From positions 124,001 through 188,000 of the forward strand of contig DIYH01000002.1 in assembly GCA_002435755.1 (NCBI GenBank): DNA of 64,000 nt, in the 5' to 3' direction. Shown in pieces: positions 45,262 to 53,263 of this stretch (positions are counted from its first letter, which is position 1; every line of letters starts with the position of its first letter). Both the position numbers and the translations under genes were made by a program. Under the pieces are notes generated by a model. That model worked only from the letters and a program-made list of their open reading frames with translations, searched no databases and was not told the DNA's origin. Origin of the DNA: Flammeovirgaceae bacterium UBA6059 (GTDB taxonomy: Bacteria > Bacteroidota > Bacteroidia > Cytophagales > Cyclobacteriaceae).

Positions 45262-45866
45262 CGAACCACAGGGTTTTTGATGACCGCAAGGTCGTTGGCA
45301 AATTGACAGTTGTGTGCACGCAACGGGGCGAACTCACCTGACCCTAACAAGTAAAGCAGTTGGCTGTATTGCTTCTGATATTCTTTTATGCCATTGTTAT
45401 CAAGCCGATGAGTACCCAGTACTGCGAAAGGAGGAAGGTATTCCATTTGGCAGAGCTTAGCAGTCTGTTCAAAGGGTCTCAGGAATTCTGCAATCGTGTA
45501 GTTATTGCTGCCGCTCTCGTTATAGACCTCTCGAATCCCTCCCGCTGTGAGTGCATTAAGAGCAATCTTACCAGAAAGGAATTTGCCATGTGGTCCATAT
45601 GCCCAATTGTACTCCAGCACTAAATCTATCCACTGCTTGAGGAGTGGAGGACAACTGTACCAATAAAAAGGATGGTGAAAGATGATTACATCATGCTGAA
45701 GTAGCTCGATCTGCTCAGCTTGAATATCAACGTTGAAATCAGGGTATAATTCGTATAGATCACGGATTGAGACACCATCGATTTGTGATGCCGTTTCAAT
45801 CAGAGCGTGATTGATACGAGATTCTTCGAATCTCGGATGTGCAAAAAGGATTAGAATCTTACTCAA
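45258..45866 (-). CDS. KefF-like NAD(P)H oxidoreductase
   Basis: A 202-aa flavodoxin-fold quinone reductase. FAHPRFEESRINHALIE, FHHPFYWYSCPPLLKQW and ALNALTAGG are typical of KefF/MdaB ancillary proteins, which bind FMN and activate their antiporter. The start is a TTG at 45866 preceded by AAGGA. It is the first gene of the operon with the antiporter. It probably gates potassium efflux in response to electrophile stress. Confidence 0.92.
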   Translation of the reverse strand: MSKILILFAHPRFEESRINHALIETASQIDGVSIRDLYELYPDFNVDIQAEQIELLQHDVIIFHHPFYWYSCPPLLKQWIDLVLEYNWAYGPHGKFLSGKIALNALTAGGIREVYNESGSNNYTIAEFLRPFEQTAKLCQMEYLPPFAVLGTHRLDNNGIKEYQKQYSQLLYLLGSGEFAPLRAHNCQFANDLAVIKNPVVR

Positions 45867-46146
45867 AGGTCCTTAGTGTTTTCATGATTGTGAAAGCATA
45901 ACATCTACACCTCCAGCCACTAATAAACCTTTTAGCTCAAAAAAGCTCAACCCAATTGTTCTGATAGGAAACTATCCTGCGGTTTACAATCAGTAGCTGC
46001 AAAAAAGAAACTATTCAAAGATATGAACGGAAAGAAGAAGGAATAATAAAACTTCCGCGATTTGATTGGGTCATGGAAAGCTAAATATTACTCGGAATAA
46101 ACCCGTCCGTATAGGCTTAGACTTGGCTAAAACCTTGAACAGGCAC

Positions 46147-46608
46147 TTACCGTCTATTCGTGCCGAACTTGTCACGGTAATTCTTTGTGGCAGAAATCTC
46201 ATGGATCTGAGGATCTTTCTCCCACTGTGTCCTTCCGTTGTAGAAGGCCTTAACTTCAAAGAAGTAGAGCGCTCCGTCCTGGATCTTGAACATATTGTAG
46301 TCTGGTTGGACATATACATCTGAAGATACCGCAGTGGCGCACCAGCCACCATAGGCAGGCATGTATTTTTCAGGATCTTCCTGAAATGTGGCTCTATTTT
46401 CAGCACTTACAAAGTACAGTTTGAGCCCGTCATATTCCAGCTCAAATTCGTCAAGTCCAGCCTGGGCCGTACCTTGAAAATAGCTGACCAGGTCATTACC
46501 ACCAAAGGCTTTCTCATCTGAGGTACAGCTGTACTTATGTTGAGCACTTGCTAATGATGCCCATACAAGGGCGAATGACAATAAGGTTAGTTTGATTTTA
46601 TTCATCAT
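46147..46608 (-). CDS. Secreted YHS-domain protein
   Basis: A 153-aa protein starting MMNKIKLTLLSFALVWASLASAQ, a clear signal peptide. The mature part is one YHS-like domain (GGNDLVSYFQGTAQAG, YFVSAENRATFQEDPEKYMPAYGGWCA) with conserved aromatic residues and a Cys in GGWC. YHS domains often accompany metal handling. The ATG at 46608 and the one at 46605 are equally good starts. Upstream is a near-match promoter, CACTTTTG. It stands as a single gene after the lipoprotein gene on the same strand. Confidence 0.87.
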   Translation of the reverse strand: MMNKIKLTLLSFALVWASLASAQHKYSCTSDEKAFGGNDLVSYFQGTAQAGLDEFELEYDGLKLYFVSAENRATFQEDPEKYMPAYGGWCATAVSSDVYVQPDYNMFKIQDGALYFFEVKAFYNGRTQWEKDPQIHEISATKNYRDKFGTNRR

Positions 46609-46695
46609 TTCCAAAAAGCTTGTTAACCGTATGTACGACTTGCATTGACAAAAGTGGCGAATGCCATCAGGGTTGTCAGTCAGTTGACATTGAGG

Positions 46696-47253
46696 CTAAC
46701 GAATGAGTCCTATGAGTTTATAATAATCGAGTACGGTTTTTCGAATTACCTCCCTGTCTTCGAATTTATCAAAAACACTTATAGCCTCATCATTAACATC
46801 AAAATATAACTGTGCATCCCCTGTAACAGCAAGAAACAATTGATGAGCAAATGCAACCTGGTCTTTCATATTGCCCATGGCATAATCGATGGCAGTGGTA
46901 TCATTTCCTGTAGGGTCTATGCTCAACAGTTTGAACTCTTGAGGATCAGTAATGTACTCGTTGGGTTCCACCATCAGGAAAGCTTGATCATTACGCCAGT
47001 TGTAGGCTATTGCCAAATGTATTAGTGGATAACTGGCTGTAAGATTGCGATCAGACATCCTGAACACATCCATACCTGCTGCTTCGATCTCTTCTTTATC
47101 ATAATATGATTGTCTTACATTCTTAAAGAAAAGCTCAGAATCATCAGTCGTCCCAAAATCAATGTCCTCAACCGAGATAGATTCAGGATTGGTTGGTTGA
47201 CAGGCTACAACCAGTATACTTATTAGAAAAAATAGTACGTATTGGAAATGCAC
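46696..47253 (-). CDS. Hypothetical lipoprotein
   Basis: A 185-aa predicted lipoprotein I do not recognise. From a GTG at 47253 it begins with a hydrophobic signal (VHFQYVLFFLISILVVAC) with the lipobox Cys at residue 18. The mature protein is acidic and has no repeats. An ATG at 47313 would add 20 residues before the signal, which seems wrong. It is divergent from a TPM-domain gene pair. Confidence 0.7.
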   Translation of the reverse strand: MHFQYVLFFLISILVVACQPTNPESISVEDIDFGTTDDSELFFKNVRQSYYDKEEIEAAGMDVFRMSDRNLTASYPLIHLAIAYNWRNDQAFLMVEPNEYITDPQEFKLLSIDPTGNDTTAIDYAMGNMKDQVAFAHQLFLAVTGDAQLYFDVNDEAISVFDKFEDREVIRKTVLDYYKLIGLIR

Positions 47254-47308
47254 AATAGATGTTAAACCAGAATTCGAAGCAAGAGTTTTCAAAGCTCTTC
47301 CAGGTAAG

Positions 47309-47316
47309 TACATTTG
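47309..47316 (+). promoter_or_regulatory. Possible -7 promoter box for the TPM genes
   Basis: TACATTTG matches TAnnTTTG on the plus strand in the divergent region. It would give a leader of about 155 bases before 47479, and no -33 TTG is evident. Confidence 0.3.
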
Positions 47317-47478
47317 TCATGCTTCAATCGCTATGAAAGAGCTATGTATTGCCAAGGGGTTCAAGTGGAAGACGGGTCCGGAAGATGGGATGATCCTATT
47401 GCAAATCTTGTCAACACGGCAAAGGGTTTTGTGCCGAACGAAATGGCTTCTAAAGCTCCTGAAGCCAAAATCGAGAGC

Positions 47479-47916
47479 ATGGTGAAGGGTTATTTTAGTA
47501 ACGTAGAAGATAGAGCAATCATTGATGCTATCAAGGAAGCAGAAAAAGCTACCTCAGGAGAAATTCGTCTTCATGTAGAGAAACAATGCAAAGGTGATGT
47601 ATTGGATAGAGCCTCAGAAGTATTCAGCTTATTAGCAATGCACAAAACTCAACTGCGTAATGGCGTACTGATCTATCTGGCAGTAGTAGATCGCAAGTTT
47701 GCCATTATTGGCGATACAGGCATCAACCAAAAAGTAGAAACTCACTATTGGGGAGGTATTAAAGACCATATGTCAACGAAATTCAAAACAGACGCCATTG
47801 TATTGGGCCTTTGCGAAACGATAAAAACGATAGGGCAAAAACTGAAAGATCATTTTCCGTTACTGACCAGTGATGTCATCGAATTAGAAGACGAAACCTC
47901 TAACGGGGACACTTGA
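47479..47916 (+). CDS. Short TPM-domain protein
   Basis: A 145-aa cytosolic protein of the TPM_phosphatase family (PF04536), with EAEKATSGEIRLHVEKQC, LRNGVLIYLAVVDRKFAIIGD and GINQKVETHYW as the core strands. I chose the ATG at 47479 (MVKGYFSNVED), preceded by GAGAG, because it gives the usual family length. The open frame extends upstream to 47314. It pairs with the exported TPM protein that follows (TGATG overlap). In many Bacteroidota these two genes accompany a lemA gene, which is absent here. Confidence 0.85.
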   Translation: MVKGYFSNVEDRAIIDAIKEAEKATSGEIRLHVEKQCKGDVLDRASEVFSLLAMHKTQLRNGVLIYLAVVDRKFAIIGDTGINQKVETHYWGGIKDHMSTKFKTDAIVLGLCETIKTIGQKLKDHFPLLTSDVIELEDETSNGDT

Positions 47917-48689
47917 TGAAAGGGCTTGTTCTATTTTTTATAGTAGTATTTCCAAACTTCCTTCTTGCTCAGAATTTCCCAGAACCTATGGATCCTCCTC
48001 GCATGGTCAATGATTTTGCCGGGGCGCTTGATCAACAGCGAGCTGGGCTACTCGAAAACAAACTGAGAAATTATAGTGACTCTACCTTAAATGAAATTAC
48101 AGTGGTAATTATAGGGTCAACAAGGCCTTATGATATTAGCGAGTATGGTGGTGAGCTTGCCGATCAATGGCAAATAGGTAAGGCTAGTAAAGATAATGGT
48201 GTATTACTCCTGGTAGCCATGGATGATCGTAGTGTCAGTATCAGCATCGGCTATGGACTAGAAGCTGTCATTACAGATGCAGATTCCAGAAGGCTCATTG
48301 ATAAATACATCGTACCCAACTTCAAGAATGGGCAATATTTCCGAGGGATTGATCAAACGACGAGTATTCTAATGGCTATGGCGAACGGGGAATTTAAAAT
48401 AGACCCAAAGGACCAGGAAAGGTCATTGGGCAAACCATTTTTGATCGTTGTTTTCATCATTTGGTTACTTTGGAACCTTTCGAGGGTTATTCTTCGCGGA
48501 CAAAAGAGTTACGGCAGTCGACACCTAGATGCCCTGACTTATTTGTGGATGTCCATTGGACTCAGTAGTCGTAAAGGAAGAGGGTTCAATGAGTTCTCAA
48601 AAGGTACTGGTGTCTTCTGTAATGGAAACAATGCTAAAGGTTCCGATAGGGATAATCTTGGTGGTGGAGGTGCTAGCGGCTCTTGGTGA
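47916..48689 (+). CDS. Exported TPM-domain protein (YgcG-type)
   Basis: A 257-aa membrane-bound TPM protein: signal peptide ending near FLLAQ, TPM core (LNEITVVIIGSTRPYD, DNGVLLLVAMDDRSVSISIGYG), a transmembrane helix (FLIVVFIIWLLWNLSRVI) and a glycine-rich end (NLGGGGASGSW). The glycine tail is much shorter than in typical members, with the usual long GGG stretch largely replaced. The ATG shares a base with the previous stop (TGATG). It is anchored in the inner membrane, with the TPM domain probably in the periplasm. Confidence 0.9.
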   Translation: MKGLVLFFIVVFPNFLLAQNFPEPMDPPRMVNDFAGALDQQRAGLLENKLRNYSDSTLNEITVVIIGSTRPYDISEYGGELADQWQIGKASKDNGVLLLVAMDDRSVSISIGYGLEAVITDADSRRLIDKYIVPNFKNGQYFRGIDQTTSILMAMANGEFKIDPKDQERSLGKPFLIVVFIIWLLWNLSRVILRGQKSYGSRHLDALTYLWMSIGLSSRKGRGFNEFSKGTGVFCNGNNAKGSDRDNLGGGGASGSW

Positions 48690-48690
48690 G

Positions 48691-49584
48691 TCAAGTCAGC
48701 CTTTTTAGTTTTTCAAACTCCTTATCAAAAGCATCTCTGCCTCCTTGTATCATTTCCTTAGCCTTATAAAACTCGAAGGTGGTACATGCTTTTTTGGAAA
48801 AATTGATGACCAGATCAGGCTTGTGTAAAGCAATCCTCGCATTTGTTAGCTGATCCTGAACCAGATCGAGTGACCTGTTGATCAAGTCGGTAAAGCCAAG
48901 GCTCTTGTCACTTGGCTTGCTGGTGTATGCTTTGGCGGCCCATTTCTTCACAAAGCTGTTGAGTTTGAGTGAGTAGTTCTGGTCAACTCTTTTCTGTTGG
49001 TTCGCATCCATTTTAGGTCGCTCATACTCAATATTGGCATTGATATTCACCACTACTAACTCATCTCCAGGACTTCTCCTGACACGATCCATAGGCATAG
49101 GGTTGATTACACCTCCGTCAATAAGCTCTACCCCATCCATTTGAAGCGGTTTGATGACAGTAGGAATGGCCGTCGATGCGCGCAGGGCCCGATACATGCT
49201 TCCCGATTCAAATACTACTTCCTTCTGATTGACAATATCAGTGGCGATCGCAGCAAATGGAATCCGGAGATGCTCAATCAAGCGATCATCTATTAGCTCC
49301 TCTAGTGATCGAAAAAGCTTATCTCCTTTGATAAAGCCCTTAGTACTGATAGTAAAATCAAAAAGATTGAACAGGTCAAGACGATCTAGGTTAAGCACCC
49401 ATTTTTTGTAAGTATCCAATTGGCCACATGCATAGTAAGCACCAATGACAGCACCGATAGATGAGCCGGCTATTGCTGAGATTTCATAACCTTCCTCCTC
49501 TAATCGCTCTATCACTCCAATATGAGCTAATCCTCGGGCTCCTCCACTGGACAGTACCAATGCTATTTTCTTCCTCTCTGCCAT
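48691..49584 (-). CDS. Patatin-like phospholipase (RssA/YjjU-like)
   Basis: A 297-aa acyl hydrolase of the patatin family. The oxyanion-hole motif GGARG (residues 14-18), the nucleophile S42 in GSSIG (GxSxG), and the catalytic D156 in IDGGVINPMP (Ser-Asp dyad) are all present. No signal peptide is seen, so it acts in the cytosol on lipid or lysophospholipid substrates. It is a single-gene unit, convergent with the TPM operon and divergent from the VOC gene. Confidence 0.94.
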   Translation of the reverse strand: MAERKKIALVLSSGGARGLAHIGVIERLEEEGYEISAIAGSSIGAVIGAYYACGQLDTYKKWVLNLDRLDLFNLFDFTISTKGFIKGDKLFRSLEELIDDRLIEHLRIPFAAIATDIVNQKEVVFESGSMYRALRASTAIPTVIKPLQMDGVELIDGGVINPMPMDRVRRSPGDELVVVNINANIEYERPKMDANQQKRVDQNYSLKLNSFVKKWAAKAYTSKPSDKSLGFTDLINRSLDLVQDQLTNARIALHKPDLVINFSKKACTTFEFYKAKEMIQGGRDAFDKEFEKLKRLT

Positions 49585-49630
49585 GGTCTCAAGTTATACG
49601 AATGGAAATACCCGCACCACAAATTTGTTA

Positions 49631-49638
49631 TACTTTTG
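49631..49638 (+). promoter_or_regulatory. -7 promoter box for the VOC gene
   Basis: TACTTTTG matches TAnnTTTG and ends 18 bases before the ATG at 49657. There is no clear -33 element. Confidence 0.4.
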
Positions 49639-49656
49639 ACTAAAAATACTGTTGTG

Positions 49657-50073
49657 ATGAATACTCCCTTCCACCTTGCGTTCCCCATCAAGGATCTAGA
49701 AGAGACCAGACAATTTTTCGGTGTTCTTCTTGGCTGTGAAATCGGTCGGTCTACAGAGCAATGGATCGATTTCAACTTCTTTGGTCACCAGCTTTCTGCT
49801 CACGTCAAGCCAGACGAACTAAAAAATGCCCAGACAAATGAGGTAGATGGTAAAAACGTCCCAGTAAGACATTTCGGAGCTGTTCTAGAGTGGAAGCAAT
49901 GGCATGAGCTAGCTGACAAATTGAAAGCACATGGCATACAATTCGTCATCGAACCTTACATACGATTTGAAGGAGAAATTGGAGAGCAGGCCACTATGTT
50001 CTTTTTAGATCCTAGCGGAAACGCTTTGGAATTCAAATCCTTCAAGGACCCAAGTCGGATATTTGCTAGTTAG
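49657..50073 (+). CDS. VOC-family (glyoxalase/dioxygenase) protein
   Basis: A 138-aa vicinal-oxygen-chelate protein with two beta-alpha-beta-beta-beta units. Features are FHLAFPIKDLEETRQFFGVLLG with the metal His in the first strand, VRHFGAVLEW, and FFLDPSGNALEFK at the end with the conserved Glu. Members are metalloenzymes (lyases, dioxygenases) or antibiotic-binding proteins. I started at the ATG 49657, since the upstream TTG at 49636 lies inside the likely promoter. Confidence 0.9.
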   Translation: MNTPFHLAFPIKDLEETRQFFGVLLGCEIGRSTEQWIDFNFFGHQLSAHVKPDELKNAQTNEVDGKNVPVRHFGAVLEWKQWHELADKLKAHGIQFVIEPYIRFEGEIGEQATMFFLDPSGNALEFKSFKDPSRIFAS

Positions 50074-50098
50074 GCGGTAGCTAATACTCTAGGCCTGA

Positions 50099-50860
50099 TC
50101 AATGCACATAACTGGCGGCATTGATGTCTATCGTACATCCTGTAGCATGATCGGCCATACCACTGGCCAGGAAGGTCACCATAGGAGCAATGTCCTTAGG
50201 TTCTGTAAGGCGTTCAAGGGCAATATCGCTTGTAGCATATTGCTCACCATATTTTTCAATAAACTCACGCGCCATATCTGTCCTTACAAAACCCGGCGCA
50301 ATGTTGAAGGCCTTAATGCCATCTTTACCATAGGCCCGCGCGATTGATCGAGTCAAGGCTACCACTCCTGCCTTGCTAGCGGCATAGGCCATATAGTCGG
50401 CAGTATCACCTCTAAAAGCCGCCCGTGATGTGATATTGATGATCCTTCCTGTACTGCTCCTCTTGATGATATGCTCGATTGCCTTCTTGCATAGTATTCC
50501 GGTAGCGGTAAGGTTGACCATCATGGTTTCATTCCATTCAGCAATCCATTGATCGTCTCCTGTTTCTACAGGTGAGGGGATTGCTGTACCAGCATTGTTG
50601 ACCACTATCTCTACTGAACCAAACTGCAACGCTACTCTGTCGAACAAGCTAGCCACTTCATCGGGGCTCGTGAGGTCAGCCTGAAAGGGTTTGGATTCAT
50701 TACCCAGCACGTGGGCCAGGTTTTCTGCTTCTCGCACATTCTTATTGTAGTGAACAGCGATGGTTGCACCGGCTTCCGCCAGCTTTGATGCGATTGCTTT
50801 TCCTATACCTCTGCTTGCGCCAGTCACAAGGACATTGAGCCCTGATAGATTGATGTACAT
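50099..50860 (-). CDS. Short-chain dehydrogenase/reductase
   Basis: A 253-aa classical SDR. The coenzyme motif is TGASRGIG (residues 13-20), the structural NNAG is near 88-91, and the catalytic residues are S145, Y159 and K163 in YAASK. The protein resembles FabG-type 3-oxoacyl-ACP reductases, but location away from fatty-acid genes leaves the substrate open. The C-terminus is ordinary. Confidence 0.94.
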   Translation of the reverse strand: MYINLSGLNVLVTGASRGIGKAIASKLAEAGATIAVHYNKNVREAENLAHVLGNESKPFQADLTSPDEVASLFDRVALQFGSVEIVVNNAGTAIPSPVETGDDQWIAEWNETMMVNLTATGILCKKAIEHIIKRSSTGRIINITSRAAFRGDTADYMAYAASKAGVVALTRSIARAYGKDGIKAFNIAPGFVRTDMAREFIEKYGEQYATSDIALERLTEPKDIAPMVTFLASGMADHATGCTIDINAASYVH

Positions 50861-50879
50861 CCCTTCTGATTTGAAAGCC

Positions 50880-51419
50880 CTAAAGGTAGTAAGCGGGATG
50901 GATTAAATGGAGTGGTGCAAGCCGAAAAGATGACCAATAAACTGTGGTCAGCATTGCTACTGTGTTGGGCGCAGGTTGGAATCGTTGTGGCATCAGTAAA
51001 ACGGCATCTACCATCCAGCAATCCATCTCTTTTTGAAATACTAGATCAAAAATATAATGGACGGTTTGGTCATCTTTGGTCTTGATAACTACAAAGTACT
51101 CAGCATAATAGTCCTCTTCAAAATGCTTCTCTATGCGATAGTTACTGAGGTTGACCAACGGATAATACATTTCCGATAGGAGCATCTCCTGAAACCTGCC
51201 GAAGGGACCCGTCACCTTCTTGTTGGATGGAGAGGCAAACTCCCAGGCAGTCTTGATACCAAAATCACTCTGTGGAAAAGGGTTTTGCTGAAATGCCTTG
51301 AGCTGAACGCGTACTGCTTCTTCAGACGTTAGAGAGCTGTCTGGCAACCAAAGCTCTCTCTGGGCGCAACCCGTACAGATAATCAGAAGATATAGATACA
51401 GCCATTTTGAAATTGACAT
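50880..51419 (-). CDS. DUF4864-like lipoprotein
   Basis: A 179-aa protein with a lipoprotein signal (LYLLIICTGC). The middle region, VQLKAFQQNPFPQSDFGIKTAWEFASPSNKKVTGPFGRF, resembles the DUF4864 domain, followed by strands ending CWMVDAVLLMPQ. The last ~30 residues (TTVYWSSFRLAPLHL) are unusual and may be a C-terminal extension. It lies upstream of the SDR gene on the same strand, about 20 bases apart. Confidence 0.7.
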   Translation of the reverse strand: MSISKWLYLYLLIICTGCAQRELWLPDSSLTSEEAVRVQLKAFQQNPFPQSDFGIKTAWEFASPSNKKVTGPFGRFQEMLLSEMYYPLVNLSNYRIEKHFEEDYYAEYFVVIKTKDDQTVHYIFDLVFQKEMDCWMVDAVLLMPQRFQPAPNTVAMLTTVYWSSFRLAPLHLIHPAYYL

Positions 51420-51465
51420 GCCTTATAAAGGCATTCGGGAGTATTTTTGTTCAGGCGAGATACGA

Positions 51466-52236
51466 TCAACCATAGATTTCATTGAGCACTCCGGCAAGCC
51501 TGATGCCGGCTTCAAGCAACCTTCTGTCCATAATGTGCTTGTGGTCGTAGACGTATCTCCAGGACAAATTACCGCTCTCAGGGTAGTCATATATCTCAGG
51601 CCTTAAGTCCCTCGATTCGTAGATCCAGTCCATCAATGTGCTATTTTGAAGCTGCATGACTTTCGTATCCGAAACCTTATCGAGGGCGATTGCATACTCA
51701 GTATAGCTCAATTGCTCATGATCTATCATGCCACTATCCCATAGACTATGAAGATTTCTTTCCATTCGGAAAAACCTAATACTTATGTCATTGCCTCCTC
51801 TATCATTGCCATTACCTACATGTAGCGGCTGATGGATATCTCCAATCAAGTGTACAAGACATTTTAAAGCAAATGCTTCGTCCTCATCGGTAAACTTCTT
51901 TGTTTTTAATTCTCCAATCAGCCGGTTGATGGTCTGAATGGCATCACTTTCTTCAGGGACCCCAGCTTCCTCGTAAGTCTTGTCATCAGGAATGGTACAG
52001 TAATGCCATGGATTCATATGGTCATATGATGGTTCTGCCTTTATCCAATCCATGAAGTTGGCACTCATGGCGAGGCTTTCTCCTTTTAAGATCTCTTCTA
52101 TTGTATTTTTCGCCCTTTTGGACAAATGGTTTTCTGCGATTTGCCCTACGACACGGTGACCAGTCTTCCCCCAGGTAAGTCCATTAAGATGTAAAGTCAA
52201 TACCAAAGCCAATGAAAGGAAAATGCGCTTGATCAT
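51466..52236 (-). CDS. Secreted S1/P1 nuclease
   Basis: A 256-aa zinc-dependent single-strand nuclease. The signal peptide ends just before a mature N-terminal Trp (TWGKTGHRVVGQIAE); this Trp and the following His ligate zinc in the family. HLIGDIHQPLHV and NLHSLWDSG give further ligands. It is secreted or periplasmic and degrades RNA/ssDNA for phosphate or nucleoside recovery. A TAnnTTTG box lies just upstream at 52249-52256. Confidence 0.95.
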   Translation of the reverse strand: MIKRIFLSLALVLTLHLNGLTWGKTGHRVVGQIAENHLSKRAKNTIEEILKGESLAMSANFMDWIKAEPSYDHMNPWHYCTIPDDKTYEEAGVPEESDAIQTINRLIGELKTKKFTDEDEAFALKCLVHLIGDIHQPLHVGNGNDRGGNDISIRFFRMERNLHSLWDSGMIDHEQLSYTEYAIALDKVSDTKVMQLQNSTLMDWIYESRDLRPEIYDYPESGNLSWRYVYDHKHIMDRRLLEAGIRLAGVLNEIYG

Positions 52237-52248
52237 ACTTTTTTATTT

Positions 52249-52256
52249 CAAAAATA
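52249..52256 (-). promoter_or_regulatory. -7 promoter box of the S1/P1 nuclease gene
   Basis: TATTTTTG on the minus strand matches TAnnTTTG and lies 13 bases from the start codon (52236). There is a small AAGCT/AGCTT dyad just upstream of it. Confidence 0.45.
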
Positions 52257-52319
52257 GACAAGCTATCAAGCTTAGAAAACCCAGATGGAATAAGGCTTTG
52301 TTAATTGTAGCGGCAAGCA

Positions 52320-52356
52320 CAAAGAAAAAGCGCGCCCGGAAACCGGAGCGCGCTAA
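52320..52356 (-). terminator. Intrinsic terminator after the oxidase subunit III gene
   Basis: On the minus strand AGCGCGC-(T)-CCGG-TTT-CCGG-GCGCGCT forms an 11-bp GC-rich stem with one bulge, followed by TTTTTCTTT. The stem arms are 52329-52339 and 52343-52354. This is the strongest terminator in the window. Confidence 0.9.
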
Positions 52357-52458
52357 ATCACCAACCTAACCTAATTATTAATACTTGAAAAGCTTCAAAG
52401 TATATTCCTTAAATACGATAAATGAACGCATCAGGTTTTGCATTATTATGTCAATCTG

Positions 52459-53109
52459 CTAGTAGCTGAAAAGAAAATAGAAGAATACAACAACCCAGGT
52501 GATATCCAAATAGTGCCAATAAGTGACCAGCAAATTCATTTTAAGCTTGTGATACGGATTGGTCGTACCAACCAAACTTTTAATAGGGTCTTTACTCATC
52601 TTCACTATTTCTATGAAAATGAGCAACAAAAAAATGATGCCTCCAATCATATGGATTAGGTGGAGGCCACTCAATATGTACAAGTAGACACCACCCGTTC
52701 TGCCTTCGAAGAGTATGCCTTGATCCACCATCGAAAGCCAACCAACGTATTGGCTTATGGCAAAGCCCAAAGCCAGTACCAGGCCTATTCCTAAGTTATT
52801 GCGCAGTGTAATGAGCTCTTCATCACGAAAAAGCTTCGCAACTGTACTCATCACATAACTTGACAGAATGATTATGATCGTACTTACCACGAATTGCTTT
52901 GGCAACTTAAAATTCTCCAAAGCAATGTCAGTTGGGCGGGTCGCAAAATGGGCAATCAAAAGAAACAGGAATATGATACCGCTTCCCAATAGCGACAAAT
53001 ACAGTATCAATTGATACGGATGGAGTTTTTCAATTCTCTCCATCGCAGTTTGAGGACGTTGCTCCTTATCTACATATCTACTCTCCCTACCTCCTTCAAA
53101 ATATTCCAT
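52459..53109 (-). CDS. Heme-copper oxidase subunit III family protein
   Basis: A 216-aa protein with five hydrophobic helices, typical of the shorter bacterial cytochrome oxidase subunit III. GLHLIHMIGG and TYWHYLDITWVVVFFYF are the diagnostic ends. A charged ~30-residue N-terminal extension precedes the first helix. No subunit I or II gene is nearby, so it is an orphan subunit III that may join an oxidase encoded elsewhere. Transcription ends at the strong terminator at 52320-52356. Confidence 0.9.
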   Translation of the reverse strand: MEYFEGGRESRYVDKEQRPQTAMERIEKLHPYQLILYLSLLGSGIIFLFLLIAHFATRPTDIALENFKLPKQFVVSTIIIILSSYVMSTVAKLFRDEELITLRNNLGIGLVLALGFAISQYVGWLSMVDQGILFEGRTGGVYLYILSGLHLIHMIGGIIFLLLIFIEIVKMSKDPIKSLVGTTNPYHKLKMNLLVTYWHYLDITWVVVFFYFLFSY

Positions 53110-53224
53110 ATTAATCGATAACCATTTTTTTGTGTTCAGGTTTCAGTTAACAGTTCATTTTAGACAAAGCCCTATTAAATGGGGGACTAATCGATTGAAA
53201 TCCCCTACGTACTAAATTAACGGG

Positions 53225-53232
53225 TACTTTTG
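53225..53232 (+). promoter_or_regulatory. -7 promoter box of mfd
   Basis: TACTTTTG matches TAnnTTTG. The transcription start would be near 53239, about 25 bases before the TTG start of mfd. The nearest upstream TTG is too far away for a standard -33 element. Confidence 0.45.
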
Positions 53233-53263
53233 CCAATCTGATGCCCTGAAGCGAAACGAGATT

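Noticed and set aside
45867..46146. 280-base gap between kefF-like and YHS genes
   Set aside because: Checked for tRNA, small ORFs and terminators. Only short repeats such as TTGAGCT-TT-TTGAGCT are present, with no convincing element.
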